Notes: generated by a model not told the origin, from the letters alone. DNA of 64,000 nt from CAVSRC01 sp963830205 (GCA_963830205.1 CAWHLP010000019.1:17281-81280); one strand, 5' to 3'. Positions 18,749-27,830 are shown, counted from the stretch's first letter. Made by a program: numbers and translations.

Positions 18749-20633
18749 ATGACATTCGCATTCCGGCGTCTCGGCGCCGCTTCGATCCTGCTTGCCGTGG
18801 CGGCTGTACCCGCCTTTGCCGAGATCCCGTCGATCGTGGTCACCCCCTATTACCTGCCGGTTGCGATCGGCCAGGCGGGAAGCTCGGTCACGGTCATCAC
18901 GCGCGACGAGATTGCGCGGTCGTCGCCGACCTCGGTCACGGAGCTGCTGCGCACCGTTCCGGGCGTCGCGGTGAGCCAGTCTGGCGGCGCCGGCGGCCTC
19001 ACCGAGGTGCGCCTGCGCGGCGGCGAGAGCGGCCATACGCTGGTGCTGGTCGACGGCGTCCGCGTCAACGATCCGACGACCGCCAACAACGAGTTCGACT
19101 TCGCGGCGATCTCGCCCGACATGATCGAGCGCATCGAGATCCTGCGCGGGCCGCAGAGCTCGATCTACGGCTCCGATGCCATGGGTGGCGTCGTCAACAT
19201 CATCACGCGCAAGGCGCAGGGGGCGCCGAGCTTCTCCGCCACGGTCGAGGGCGGCAGCTACGGCACTCATGTCGAGCGTCTGTCGGGCGGCATCGCCAAG
19301 GGCGATTTCAGCATGCTGATGAGCGGCGAGCATGCGGCCGCCAGCGGCTTCTCCGCCGTCGGCAACCGCGACCACGACGAACCCGACGGCTTCGACAAGT
19401 GGACCGGCACGATCAGCGGGCGCTACGCGCCCGACCGACGGTCCGCGTTTCGATTTCGGTGTCACCGGCACCACCGGCCACACCGACTATGACGGCTCGC
19501 CGGGCTGGGGCGTCGACCCCGGCAACGAGCGCAACACCGGCGACAACACGCTGGTGACCGGCTACGGCCGGCTCTCCTTCGACAGCCCGGACGGCGGTAT
19601 CAGGCACACGGTCACAGGCTTCGGCACGCTCGAGCGCCGCCGCTACAGCGAGCCGGCTGCGTCGGCGACCTACGACTACGCCTCGCACACGGTGGGCGGG
19701 GAATATCAGGCGAGCATGAGGGCAGGGGCCCTGGGCCAGCTCCTTGCCGGCGTCCGGCTGGAACAGGAACGCGCCGACTACACGCCGACCGACCTGTGGG
19801 GCTCGACCGGCTTCGCCGACACTGCGACCCGCTATGCCCTCTTCGCCGGCGACCAGATCTCGCCGATCGACCACCTCTTCCTCACCTTCAGCGGGCGCTA
19901 CGACGGCCAGCAGGGCGCCGATGGCTTCCTCACCGGCCGCTTCACCGCGGCCTACGAGATACCGGCGACCGAGACCAAGCTGCGCGCCAGCCTCGGCACC
20001 GGGGCGAAGCGGCCGACCTTCTTCCAGAAGGCGTACAACCTGCAATACGGCACGACCACGCCGCTCCGCTCGGAGGCGAGCATTGGCGGCGACGTCGGCA
20101 TCGACCAGACGCTGTTCGATGGCCGGCTCACCATCTCGGCGACGGCATTCCTGAGCCGGTTCACCGATCTGCTCAACTTCGATTCCAGCCTCGGCGGCGG
20201 CTACGGCGGCTACGTCAACGTCGGCCGCGCCACCATGCAGGGCGTCGAACTTGCCGCGACCGCGGTCATCATCCCGTCGCGCCTGACGCTCAGCGGCTCC
20301 TACACCTATACGGACGCCCGCGACGCCACCACCGGGCTCCTGCTGGCGCGCCGGCCACATAACAGCGGCGCGGCGACCCTCGCCTGGACGGGGAAATCGG
20401 GGTTCGAGGCATCGCTGACCGCGACGCTGGTCGGCGACCGCTTCGACGGCTCGGGCGAGACCACGCCGATGCCCGCCTATGGCCGCCTCGACCTCGCGGC
20501 CTCCTATCCGCTCAACCCGCACACGCGCATCTTCGGGCGGGTCGAGAACCTGACCAACGCGCGTTATCAGGACCCGGCGGGCTACAACACCGCAGGCCTG
20601 TCGGCCTATCTCGGCATGACCTGGCGGCAATAG
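18749..20633 (+). CDS. btuB: BtuB-like TonB-dependent cobalamin receptor (one frame break)
   Basis: Outer-membrane receptor of about 627 residues. It has a signal peptide (to VPAFA-E) and a TonB-box-like IVVTP. The plug domain has VTVITRDEIARSSPTSVTEL, EVRLRGGESGHTLVLVDGVR and LRGPQSSIYGSDAMGGVVN. A 22-strand barrel follows, ending TAGLSAYLGMTWRQ with the aromatic-rich last strand. The frame changes near 19440 (RYAPD to FDFGVTGTTGH), consistent with one extra base. Placement next to btuF, btuC and btuD argues for B12 rather than iron. No riboswitch is seen in its 130-bp leader. Confidence 0.88.
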
Positions 20634-20644
20634 GGACGCGCGGC

Positions 20645-21667
20645 ATGGGGATTGGCTCAGGCTGGCGGCAGGGTGCGCTCATCGTCGCGCTCATCGCTCT
20701 GGTGGCGGCATTGTTTGCCGGCTCACTGGCGGTCGGGCCCGTCGTCCTGCCGCTCCACACTCTGGGCGAGGTGCTGATTGGGCGGGGCGACGCGGTGGCG
20801 CGCATCATCGTCCTGGAGATCCGCCTGCCGCGCGCCTTGCTGGGGCTGATGATCGGCGCGACCCTCGGCCTCTCCGGCGCGGCGCTTCAGGGGCTTCTGC
20901 GCAACCCGCTGGCCGCGCCGTCGCTCTTCGGCGCCCCGTCGGCAGCCGCCTTCGGCGCCGTCCTGGTCATCTCGCTCGGGCTCGTCAGCGCGCTTTCCTG
21001 GGCGCTGCCGGCGGCCGCCATCGCCGGCGCGCTCGCCTCGGTCGCGCTCCTCATCCTCGTGGCGGGGCCGCGGGCGAGCCTGCTGGTGCTCATCCTCGCC
21101 GGACTGGCCGTCTCCAGCCTCGCCGGCGCCGCCACGGCGCTTGCCCTCAATCTCGCGCCCAATCCCTTCGCCGCGCTCGAGATCGCCTTCTGGCTGCTTG
21201 GCTCGCTTCAGGACCGCAGCATGCAGCACGTGCTGATCGCGGCGCCCTTCATGGTCGTCGGCGTGGTGCTGCTGATGTGGGACCGGCGCGCCTTCCGCGC
21301 GCTGACATTGGGCGAGGATGCGGCGGCCAGCCTTGGCTTCAACCTCGGCCGCGTGCGCCTGCGCGTGGTCGCCGGTGTCGCCGCGGCAGTCGGCGCTGGT
21401 GTCGCGGTCGCCGGCTCCATCGGCTTCGTCGGCCTGGTGGCGCCGCACCTGATGCGTCCCTTCGTCCGCCACGATCCGGGCCGTCTGATGATCCCGGCGG
21501 CCCTGGCCGGCGCCGCGCTGCTGCTTGCCGCCGACATCGCCGTGCGCCTCATCCCGACCGCCGGCAGCGAGATCAAGGTCGGCGTCTTCACCGCGCTCAT
21601 CGGCGCGCCGTTCTTCATCGCCCTCATCATCGCCCGCCGCCACCAGCTCACCGGAGACGCGCCATGA
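20645..21667 (+). CDS. btuC: BtuC-like FecCD-family ABC permease
   Basis: 340 residues with about ten membrane helices. It has VLEIRLPRALLGLMIGATLGLSGAALQGLLRNPLAAP (20812-20922), the FecCD signature, and GFVGLVAPHLMRPFVRHDP near the C-terminus, which forms the coupling helix with the ATPase. It starts 12 bp after btuB and overlaps btuD by 4 nt (ATGA), so the three genes form one operon. By context it imports cobalamin handed over by BtuF. Confidence 0.9.
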   Translation: MGIGSGWRQGALIVALIALVAALFAGSLAVGPVVLPLHTLGEVLIGRGDAVARIIVLEIRLPRALLGLMIGATLGLSGAALQGLLRNPLAAPSLFGAPSAAAFGAVLVISLGLVSALSWALPAAAIAGALASVALLILVAGPRASLLVLILAGLAVSSLAGAATALALNLAPNPFAALEIAFWLLGSLQDRSMQHVLIAAPFMVVGVVLLMWDRRAFRALTLGEDAAASLGFNLGRVRLRVVAGVAAAVGAGVAVAGSIGFVGLVAPHLMRPFVRHDPGRLMIPAALAGAALLLAADIAVRLIPTAGSEIKVGVFTALIGAPFFIALIIARRHQLTGDAP

Positions 21668-22456
21668 CCGGCGGCAGCGCACCCTTGCTGCGGCTAAGCC
21701 GGCTCACCGTCGCTTTCGGCAGGCGCACCATCCTGCATGACATCGCGCTCGACGTCAGCGCCGGCGAGTTCGCCGTCATCGTCGGGCCGAACGGCGCCGG
21801 CAAGACGACGCTGCTCAAGGCCGCTGCGGGCCTGTTGCCGGCTGCTGGCGACCTCATGGTTGGCGGCGACGACGTCCGCCGCATCGCGCCGGCCGAGCGC
21901 GCCCGCCGGGTCGCCTACCTGCCGCAGGGGCAGGAGTTCTATTGGCCGCTGGCGGTCAGCGACATCGTCGGCCTCGGCCGGCTGCCGCGCGGGCGGCGGC
22001 GCCTCGCTCTCGGCCGCCGACCACGCGGCGGTGACCGCGGCGATGGCTGCGACCGGCGTCGCCGGCTATGCCGACCGGGCGGTGACGACGCTCTCCGGCG
22101 GTGAACGGGCGCGCGTGGCGATCGCCCGGGTTCTCGCCACCGAGGCGCCCGTCATCCTCGCCGACGAGCCCACCGCGGCGCTCGACCCGCGCTACCAGCT
22201 CATCGTGCTCGACATCTTGCGCCAGCGGGCGGAGGCGGGCGGGGCGGTGCTTGCTGCCCTGCACGACATCGGCCTGGCGGCTCGCCGGGCGACGCGGGTG
22301 ATCGTGCTCGACGATGGCCGCATTGTCGGCGACGGGCCGCCGCGCGCCGTGCTCACCGCCGAACGGCTGGCGACGACCTTCGGCGTCGATGCCGAGATCA
22401 TCGAACTGCACGATGCGCCGGTGGTGATCCCGTGGAGCGTCAGCGAAGGGCGGTGA
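21664..22456 (+). CDS. btuD: BtuD-like ABC transporter ATPase (one frame break)
   Basis: ATP-binding partner of the BtuC-like permease. Walker A is VGPNGAGKTTLLKAAAGLLP; the Q-loop region is VAYLPQGQEFYWPLAV. The signature LSGGERARVAIARVLA and Walker B VILADEPTAALDP are in another frame, as is the H-switch (ALHDIGLAARRAT). The break is near 21990-22000 in a GGCGGCGGCG stretch, consistent with one extra base. The repaired length of about 263 residues is normal. Confidence 0.88.
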
Positions 22457-22463
22457 GGCGGGC

Positions 22464-22500
22464 TGGAGGCCTCGCCCGGAGTGAACCGGGGTAGCAGGAT
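22464..22500. repeat. tRNA-Cys 3'-half direct repeat (distal att-like site)
   Basis: TGGAGGCCTCGCCCGGAGT followed by GAACCGGGGTAGCAGGAT matches 25043-25080 except for one missing C. It starts exactly at the CCA-encoding end and stops in the 3' arm of the anticodon stem, so it cannot form a tRNA alone. It is the expected distal crossover copy of a tRNA-targeting element. Confidence 0.8.
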
Positions 22501-22600
22501 ATTCGGGAGATCGGCCGCCGCGCCGGGCTCGAGATCAGCGCAGAGCGGCAGCAGTAGGCTGACGGTAGGCGCGACGTTTGTTTCGGATTACGCTTTAGGG

Positions 22601-23169
22601 ATGGCCTTGACCAAAAAACAGAAGCGGTTGCAGGAAGAAATAGACGAGATCGCATCAGTGGTCGGCATGGATCACTGAACATATCGCAGTATGAGGCGGC
22701 CGCTCGCACACCGGTGCTTGAGTCGATATTGAATAACCTGATTCGCGGAGAGATAATTACAGAATACACTCTCGTTGACGAACTATTGATCACTATAATT
22801 AACAACTACTATTTTCGTCAGAAGTTAACGACTGGAGCGAACAGGAATCTCTGGCGGCAAAAACACTTTAGGATACTAAATCAATTCATTCTAGACGATG
22901 CCTATATCGTTACCAAGGTGCGTGCCGTCAATGAGATTGCCGAGATACCTGCGAACATTCGAGATTTTTTCGATCGACTAAACTCCCTTCGAAACGCTGT
23001 GGCTCACAGCTTTTTTCCTGAGAATAGGCGCCAGTACAATCGGGCCAAGAAGGTCATCTATCGAGGTACAGATATCTTCACGCTCCAAGGGATCCGTGCG
23101 TTTGAGGCGGATCGAGAGATTGCAGTCGACTATCTCTTGGAGCGCGCGTTTGGGGTGAAACCGCCGTGA
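22601..23169 (+). CDS. HEPN-like protein of a tRNA-Cys island (probable frame break)
   Basis: A short start (MALTKKQKRLQEEIDEIASV, from ATG 22601) runs into a stop at 22678. A longer frame continues as ISQYEAAARTPVLESILNNL to 23169, so one base is probably missing near 22660; alternatively the gene starts at GTG 22714. The C-terminal half has LNSLRNAVAHSFFPENRR, an RNxxxH motif like that of HEPN-fold RNases and HEPN toxins or antiphage effectors. The region is AT-rich, unlike its neighbours, and is followed by a terminator. I do not know a specific family; a defence or toxin role is only suggested by the motif and island context. Confidence 0.5.
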
Positions 23170-23238
23170 TCGGATTTTCGACCTTGCCCTAAGTTCCGCA
23201 CACAACGTGCGAAACCTCCGCCTTCGCTACACAGGCTC

Positions 23239-23266
23239 AGCCCCGCTCTCTTTGGAGGGCGGGGCT
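23239..23266 (+). terminator. Intrinsic terminator after the island HEPN-like gene
   Basis: AGCCCCGC...GCGGGGCT forms a strong stem with a short inner TCTC/GAGG extension and loop TTTG. It is followed shortly by a T-rich stretch (TTCGTTTTT). It sits about 70 bp after the stop at 23169 and faces the convergent interrupted gene. Confidence 0.65.
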
Positions 23267-23289
23267 CTGTTCGTTTTTGAACCCGCTTG

Positions 23290-23614
23290 CTACCGTGCGG
23301 TTTCTATGCCGAGACCAGCCCGACGTTGCCGTACGTCCCGGAGCTTCTCGAGGTTCTCTAGTACGCTTCGGCCAGAGCCGAGGCCAGCCTCTCCTCGCTG
23401 GATTGACGATCGAAGGTCTTCAGTCTGGATCACTTCGGCTTTTTTCGTCGCCAGGTTGATGGTCTTCAAAAGCTTTGCGGCCGCTGGTGACGTAAGCACC
23501 GTCCTGCCGTCCCGAATAGAAATAACGCTGTGTGCGGCATTGTTTCGGGCACGGTTCACGGCTTCGACGGCTTCGACGTGCGACTTCAGGCCCTGCTTCC
23601 AGTCCTTTGCACTA
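23290..23614 (-). pseudogene. 3' fragment of an IS-interrupted HEPN-like gene
   Basis: C-terminal part (about 107 residues) of a gene whose 5' part is at 24457-24656. It reads from the IS junction as AKDWKQGLKSHVEAVEAVNR, then ARNNAAHSVISI, and ends at 23290. The RNNAAH stretch has the same RxxxxH spacing as HEPN domains. Removing the IS and one copy of its TA target duplication joins the two fragments in frame to exactly 175 codons. I know no specific family for the intact protein. Confidence 0.7.
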
Positions 23615-24381
23615 GGTCATCGACTCATTAAATCGCATCCAGATTTTAGCTGATGCGAGATTGACGCCTGCGAGGTAGTTGTCGGGGTTTTTGTCGTAAC
23701 GGGTGGCGACGGCGCGGAAGTGTTTGAGTTTGTTGAAGAAGCGCTCGACGAGGTTTCTGTAGCGATAGAGGAAGGAACTGAAGGCGGGGATGTTCTTGCG
23801 GTTGGGCATGGGCTTGATGTTCGCCCAGGCGCCGCGTTCGGCCAGGCTTTGCCGCAAGGCGTCGCTGTCATAGGCGCGATCAGCCAGCAGGATCTGACCC
23901 TCAGTCAACGCTTCGAGCATGTCGGCCGCGCTCTTGCCGTCATGCGCCTGGCCCTCGGTGAGCTTGAGCGCAATGGGCAGGCCTTCGGCGTCGACCAGAG
24001 CATGAAGCTTGGTCGTCAGGCCGCCGCGCGAGCGACCCATGCAACCGGATCGGTCGTCTTTTTTTGGGTGTTGGCGGCGTGCTGATGCACCCGCACGCTG
24101 GAGGAATCAATCATCTGGATGTCGCCGTCGTAGGCCTTCGACACCGCTTCCAGAAGACGATCCCACACCCCTGCCTTGCGCCAGCGGTTGAAGCGGTTGA
24201 CGCAGGTCGTGTGCGGGCCGTAGCGCTCGGGAATGTCGGCCCAAGGGGCGCCTGTCCGCAGCCGCCAAAAGATACCGTTGAGAACCCGGCGGTCATCCAC
24301 GCGCGGCACGCCACGGGGCTTGTTGGGCAGCAACGGCTGGATCACCGACCACTCGAAATCTGTCAAATCAAAGCGTGCCAT
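23612..24381 (-). CDS. IS5-family transposase, two overlapping frames with A7 slippery site
   Basis: The first frame (24381-24016) starts MARFDLTDFEWSVIQPLLP and reaches IQMIDSSSVRVHQHAANTQKK, which includes the first catalytic D. The second frame (24040-23612) starts GRSRGGLTTKLHALVDAEG and has LLADRAYDSD (second D) and RNLVERFFNKLK (catalytic E). The overlap contains seven A residues on the coding strand (24059-24065), and the required move is -1, so programmed frameshifting to make the full transposase is likely rather than a defect. The TAG stop uses the TA of the target duplication plus one host base. Confidence 0.88.
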
Positions 24382-24454
24382 TCCAATCTCCTTTGTTGCG
24401 GAAATTGAATCAGCACTCCTCCGATTCTAGAATCCCCTTTATGGGTCTGTGACC
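23615..24454 (-). mobile_element. IS5-family insertion sequence, 840 bp, TA target duplication
   Basis: The ends are imperfect inverted repeats: GGTCATCGACTCAT at 23615 against the complement of ATGGGTCTGTGACC at 24454. TA flanks both sides (23613-23614 and 24455-24456). It contains a two-frame IS5-type transposase on the minus strand. The element splits a HEPN-like gene; precise excision restores that gene's frame, which fixes the boundaries well. Confidence 0.85.
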
Positions 24455-24456
24455 TA

Positions 24457-24656
24457 AAGTGTGCAGCACGAGCTTTGATCATCTCGATCTTGCGGGATAA
24501 ATCGAGGGAGGCAACAACCGGCTCAACCATCGGCGCCGCCGGCAACTCAAAGAGCGCAATGCAAATTTGGTTCAGTTGGAAATCTAGAGCGGTTGCAATC
24601 AAGACTAGTTTGCCAACCGCGGCATACATCTCGCGATAAGCTTCATCCTTCTGCAT
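24457..24656 (-). pseudogene. 5' fragment of an IS-interrupted HEPN-like gene
   Basis: The N-terminal part starts MQKDEAYREMYAAVGKLV (an upstream in-frame ATG at 24695 is possible) and continues ALDFQLNQICIALFELP and LDLSRKIEMIKARAAHF up to the IS junction. Its continuation is at 23290-23614. The helical, LxxxLDxxL-like pattern followed by an ARNxxAH motif in the second fragment fits a small HEPN-like alpha-helical protein. The split gene runs opposite to the other island gene. Confidence 0.7.
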
Positions 24657-25042
24657 CTCGTTGCCCTTGGCGGCTCGCTGGCAGGGCGTGTTCATTTTCG
24701 ATCAGTGCTAAGCCAGACTCCGGCGCCGCGGGTTCCCACGCCGCCTGGAACCCGAACCTCGAGACCAAACTGGCGTGCCAATTCGGCCAAGCGTAGCCGA
24801 CCGTCTTGTTGTCGCCACCGATCCACTTACACAAAGCAGGCTCAAGGACCCGCAAGCGATGCACTAGCGTTCCGCCAGAACGCCGACAATGTCGGCGCGA
24901 GAGCCCGTGTGTCGCTCGGGCGACGACTGATAAGCGCGCAAGAACGTTTCCAGCGCATCCAATTCTGTTGGGGTTAACGCCTCAGGCATTCTGCACCCAG
25001 GAGTCCCCGCGAGTCACTGCTAAATTGCTGCACAGCAAGTGT
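24657..25042. other. Island segment next to tRNA-Cys, no clear gene
   Basis: Apart from a possible 41-codon minus-strand ORF (24864-24989), this segment shows no convincing gene. The translations on offer are short and of odd composition. It probably holds remains of the island and the upstream region of the IS-interrupted gene. Confidence 0.5.
24864..24989 (-). CDS. Possible 41-residue hypothetical protein
   Basis: MPEALTPTELDALETFLRAY followed by a short charged tail ending VLAER and TAG. The start looks like a helical acidic small protein, but there is no strong ribosome binding site and no recognisable family. It lies just inside the island next to tRNA-Cys. Confidence 0.3.
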   Translation of the reverse strand: MPEALTPTELDALETFLRAYQSSPERHTGSRADIVGVLAER

Positions 25043-25116
25043 TGGAGGCCTCGCCCGGAGTCGAACCGGGGTAGCAGGATTTGCAGTCCTGTGCATGGCC
25101 GCTCTGCCACGAGGCC
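25043..25116 (-). tRNA. tRNA-Cys (GCA)
   Basis: On the minus strand it starts GGCCTCGTGGCAGAG, has anticodon loop CTGCAAA (anticodon GCA), T-arm CCGGTTCGACTCCGG and acceptor end GAGGCC-T-CCA with CCA encoded. Its 3' half is duplicated at 22464-22500, marking it as an integration target. Confidence 0.96.
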
Positions 25117-25207
25117 AATCAGTACCGGCAGGGGATAGGTGGGTCGCCTGCCATGTGTCAAGCGCTGCGGTCTTTCGTACCGCTCTCTTCGCTAATAGTC
25201 CGTCTTG

Positions 25208-26953
25208 TCACATTTCCAGGAAGATCAGCCAGACCATCGAAAGGCTGACGGTGATCAGCATGGGGACCAGCGCCACCTTCATGTAGTGGTTGAAGCTCAC
25301 CGGATAGCCGGCCTTCTCGGCCATGCCGGCGGTCACCACGTTGGCGCTGGCGCCGATCAGCGTGCCGTTGCCGCCGAGACAGGCGCCCAGCGACAGCGCC
25401 CACCACAGCACCGTGTGGTTGATGCCGGGGATCGAGTTGGTGAGATAGGCGACGATCGGCAGCATGGTGGCGGTGAACGGGATGTTGTCGATGATCGCCG
25501 AGAGGATCGCCGACACCCACAGCACGATCAGCACCGCCAGCAGCGGCGAGGACTGGGAGGCGTCGCGCACCCAGTCGGCGATGATCTGGATCATGCCGGT
25601 CTGCTCCGCCCCGGCGACCACGATGAACAGCATCATGAAGAAGACGAGGGTCGGCCACTCGACCTCCTTCTCGACCATCTCGACGATGTGCACGCCGCTG
25701 ATCACCAGGAGCAGGGACGCGCCCGCCAGGGCGGCGATGCTCGGCTCCATGTGCAGGCTGCCGCTGAACACGAACAGCAGGATGGTGAAGATGAGCACGC
25801 CCCCGGCCTTGATCAGCAGCACTGGGTCGGTGATGCGGTACTCCTCGCGCAGCCGCGCCACCATCGCCGGCACGTCGGCGACTTTGGCGGCGTGGTAGTC
25901 CTTGCGGAACCAGAACAGGAAATAGACGGCGGCGACGCCGAGCGAGATGATGCAGATGACGGTCAGGTGGGTGATGAAATCGGTGAAGGTGAGCCCGGCA
26001 TAGGAGCCGATCAGGATGTTCGGCGGGTCGCCGATGAGCGTCGCAGTGCCGCCGACATTGGAGGCGAACACCTCGGGCAGCAGCAGGGTCAGCGGGTTGA
26101 TGCCGAGCGCCACGGCGATCTCGATGGTCACCGGGATGATCAGCAGCATGGTGGTGACGTTGTCGAGGAAGGCCGAGGTGACCGCGGTGATCACCATCAG
26201 GAGCACGGCCAGCGCGTAGATGCTGCCGCGCGCCGCCTGGAACGACTTGTAGGCCATCCACTGGAACACGCCGGTACGCTTGAGCACCCCGACGATGATC
26301 ATCATGGCGAGCAGCAGGAAGATGACGTTGCCGTCGATGGCGTGCATCGCCTCGTCGAAGGTGAGGATGCGGAAGCTCGGATCGAAGGTGCCCACCGTAT
26401 AGCTGACGAACAGCATCAGCGACGCCCCGACCAGGGCGGCGAGCGTCCGGTGCATCAGCTCGAAGGCGATGAAGACGTAGACCGCCACCAGGACCAGCGT
26501 CGCGATCCACAGGCCGGGCGAGACGGAGCGCTGCATGGTCACCGCCACGTGGGCGATGTAGGTGCCGTTGCCGGCCGCGTCGGTCCCCTCGTCGTGGATC
26601 TGGTCGACGGCGACGTGCGCCACCGACTGGTAGGAGGAGCGTGCGACGGTCATCTCGACCCGCGCCGCCGGCAGCGTGCCCGCCGGCAGGTCGAGCCGCA
26701 CCTCGAAGGTGCCGCTGGCGTCGGTGACCGGCGGCGTTGCCGGGGTGACCGGCGCGCCGTTGACCAGGAAGCCCGGCTCGGCGTCGTTGATCCCCTTGCC
26801 CTGGGCATTGGTGACCGACCCGGAGACGACCAGAACGTCGCCCGCGGACGCCGCGCCCGCCGGTGTGGCGGCCCAGGCGAGTGCCGGGGGAAGGCCGACA
26901 AGCAGGAAAAGCACGACGGCCAGTCTGCGATACCAGGACACGAAGGACCTCAT
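25208..26953 (-). CDS. SLC13/ArsB-NhaD-type permease with N-terminal periplasmic domain
   Basis: About 581 residues. A signal peptide or first helix (LAVVLFLLVGLPPALAWA) precedes a periplasmic beta-type domain of roughly 120 residues (VLVVSGSVTNAQGKGIND to VARSSYQSVAH), then a 12-helix ion-transporter domain. Diagnostic stretches are TAVTSAFLDNVTTMLLI and NVGGTATLIGDPPNILIGS in one repeat and DNIPFTATMLPIVAY and GGNGTLIGASANVV in the other, matching the ArsB/NhaD/SLC13 superfamily (OCA2/P-protein-like). The substrate is not clear. The N-terminal extension resembles carboxypeptidase-regulatory-like folds. No frame break. Confidence 0.82.
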   Translation of the reverse strand: MRSFVSWYRRLAVVLFLLVGLPPALAWAATPAGAASAGDVLVVSGSVTNAQGKGINDAEPGFLVNGAPVTPATPPVTDASGTFEVRLDLPAGTLPAARVEMTVARSSYQSVAHVAVDQIHDEGTDAAGNGTYIAHVAVTMQRSVSPGLWIATLVLVAVYVFIAFELMHRTLAALVGASLMLFVSYTVGTFDPSFRILTFDEAMHAIDGNVIFLLLAMMIIVGVLKRTGVFQWMAYKSFQAARGSIYALAVLLMVITAVTSAFLDNVTTMLLIIPVTIEIAVALGINPLTLLLPEVFASNVGGTATLIGDPPNILIGSYAGLTFTDFITHLTVICIISLGVAAVYFLFWFRKDYHAAKVADVPAMVARLREEYRITDPVLLIKAGGVLIFTILLFVFSGSLHMEPSIAALAGASLLLVISGVHIVEMVEKEVEWPTLVFFMMLFIVVAGAEQTGMIQIIADWVRDASQSSPLLAVLIVLWVSAILSAIIDNIPFTATMLPIVAYLTNSIPGINHTVLWWALSLGACLGGNGTLIGASANVVTAGMAEKAGYPVSFNHYMKVALVPMLITVSLSMVWLIFLEM

Positions 26954-27185
26954 GGGTTTGGGATGGCGGGAACGCCGTTTCTGGTCGGCCTTAAGTCCCC
27001 CGTTAGCGTCGGTACCTTCGTGACGGCTGCGGGTGTGGCTTGGTGGCGGATTGATGGTTGGGGCGGGGACGAGCGCCTTGCGCAATCTCAAAATCAAGCA
27101 AAATTTACGTTGGCCGTGGGCGATCGCCTGGGGTGGCGCGGCACGGCGTCGTCCCGCCACCAGAGAGCGCTTCGCGGGTGGCGGG

Positions 27186-27830
27186 TCAAGCCGCCGGGCT
27201 TGTTGGCGTGCTCGCCGGGTCGTCGGCCAGCATGGTCAGCAGGCGCTCCAGCACGGCGGCGCATTCCGTGTCGTCCAGGTCGTCCATGTCGAACAGGTGG
27301 AGCGACCGGATGCCTTCGACCACCAGCAGCGCGATCAGCGACAGGTCGCGATCCGCCGCCGTCCGCCGGATGCGCTCGATGATCCGCTTCTCATGCGCCC
27401 GCATGGGGTCGAGAAAGTGGGGGTTTTCGGCAAGCGCCATCAGGATGCCGTCCAGCTTTCCCTTGTGCCCGCAAATCTTGTCGCCGGTGAGTTCGACCAG
27501 GGCGCGGGCAACCGCGTTGGTGGGTCGTTGCCCGCTCTTGGCTTCGATGTCAGCGAGCACGGCATCGATCTCGGCCATGTGCTGTTCGACCAGCGCCTGG
27601 ATGAGTGCGTCCTTGCGCGGAAAGTGATAAAGCAAGCCACCTTTTGACAGGCCCGCCCGCTCGGCGATGGCTTCGATGGAAATGTGGGCTGCGCCCTTTT
27701 CCTTGGCGAGTTCGGCGGCGGCTGCCAGAATGTGTGCGCGGGTTCCTGCGCGTGACGGCGCCTTCGGGGCGGCGGCGGTGGCGGCTTGGCCGACGGGCGG
27801 TCGCTCGTCTCGGGTGGTGTCAGCAGACAT
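27186..27830 (-). CDS. TetR-family repressor of the RND efflux operon
   Basis: 214 residues. The N-terminal HTH is RAHILAAAAELAKEKGAAHI, then SIEAIAERAGLSKGGLLYHF, then PRKDALIQALVEQHM, a textbook TetR DNA-binding domain. The C-terminal helical domain would bind an inducer. It is divergent from the RND genes, and a perfect palindrome (TACCGTC-TG-GACGGTA) lies between, 40 bp from this start and inside the efflux promoter. Repression of both itself and the pump is inferred. Confidence 0.92.
   Translation of the reverse strand: MSADTTRDERPPVGQAATAAAPKAPSRAGTRAHILAAAAELAKEKGAAHISIEAIAERAGLSKGGLLYHFPRKDALIQALVEQHMAEIDAVLADIEAKSGQRPTNAVARALVELTGDKICGHKGKLDGILMALAENPHFLDPMRAHEKRIIERIRRTAADRDLSLIALLVVEGIRSLHLFDMDDLDDTECAAVLERLLTMLADDPASTPTSPAA

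Larger units (their letters stand above)
22464..25080. mobile_element. Small genomic island bounded by tRNA-Cys attachment repeats
   Basis: A 37-bp copy of the 3' half of the tRNA-Cys gene (22464-22500) repeats the genuine tRNA-Cys 3' half (25043-25080) in the same orientation, with one base missing. The 2.58 kb between has lower GC, holds orphan genes and an IS, and lies between two ordinary core operons. This is the signature of integration into a tRNA 3' end. No integrase gene remains, so it is probably a deletion remnant. Confidence 0.7.

Noticed and set aside
22464..22500. A second functional tRNA-Cys gene
   Set aside because: Only the 3' half is present, with no anticodon, D-arm or 5' acceptor strand, so it cannot be a tRNA.
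25205..27382. 725-codon plus-strand open frame across the SLC13-type permease
   Set aside because: Antisense to a clear transporter. The product is full of His, Asp and Gln runs without domain features, typical of GC-rich shadows.
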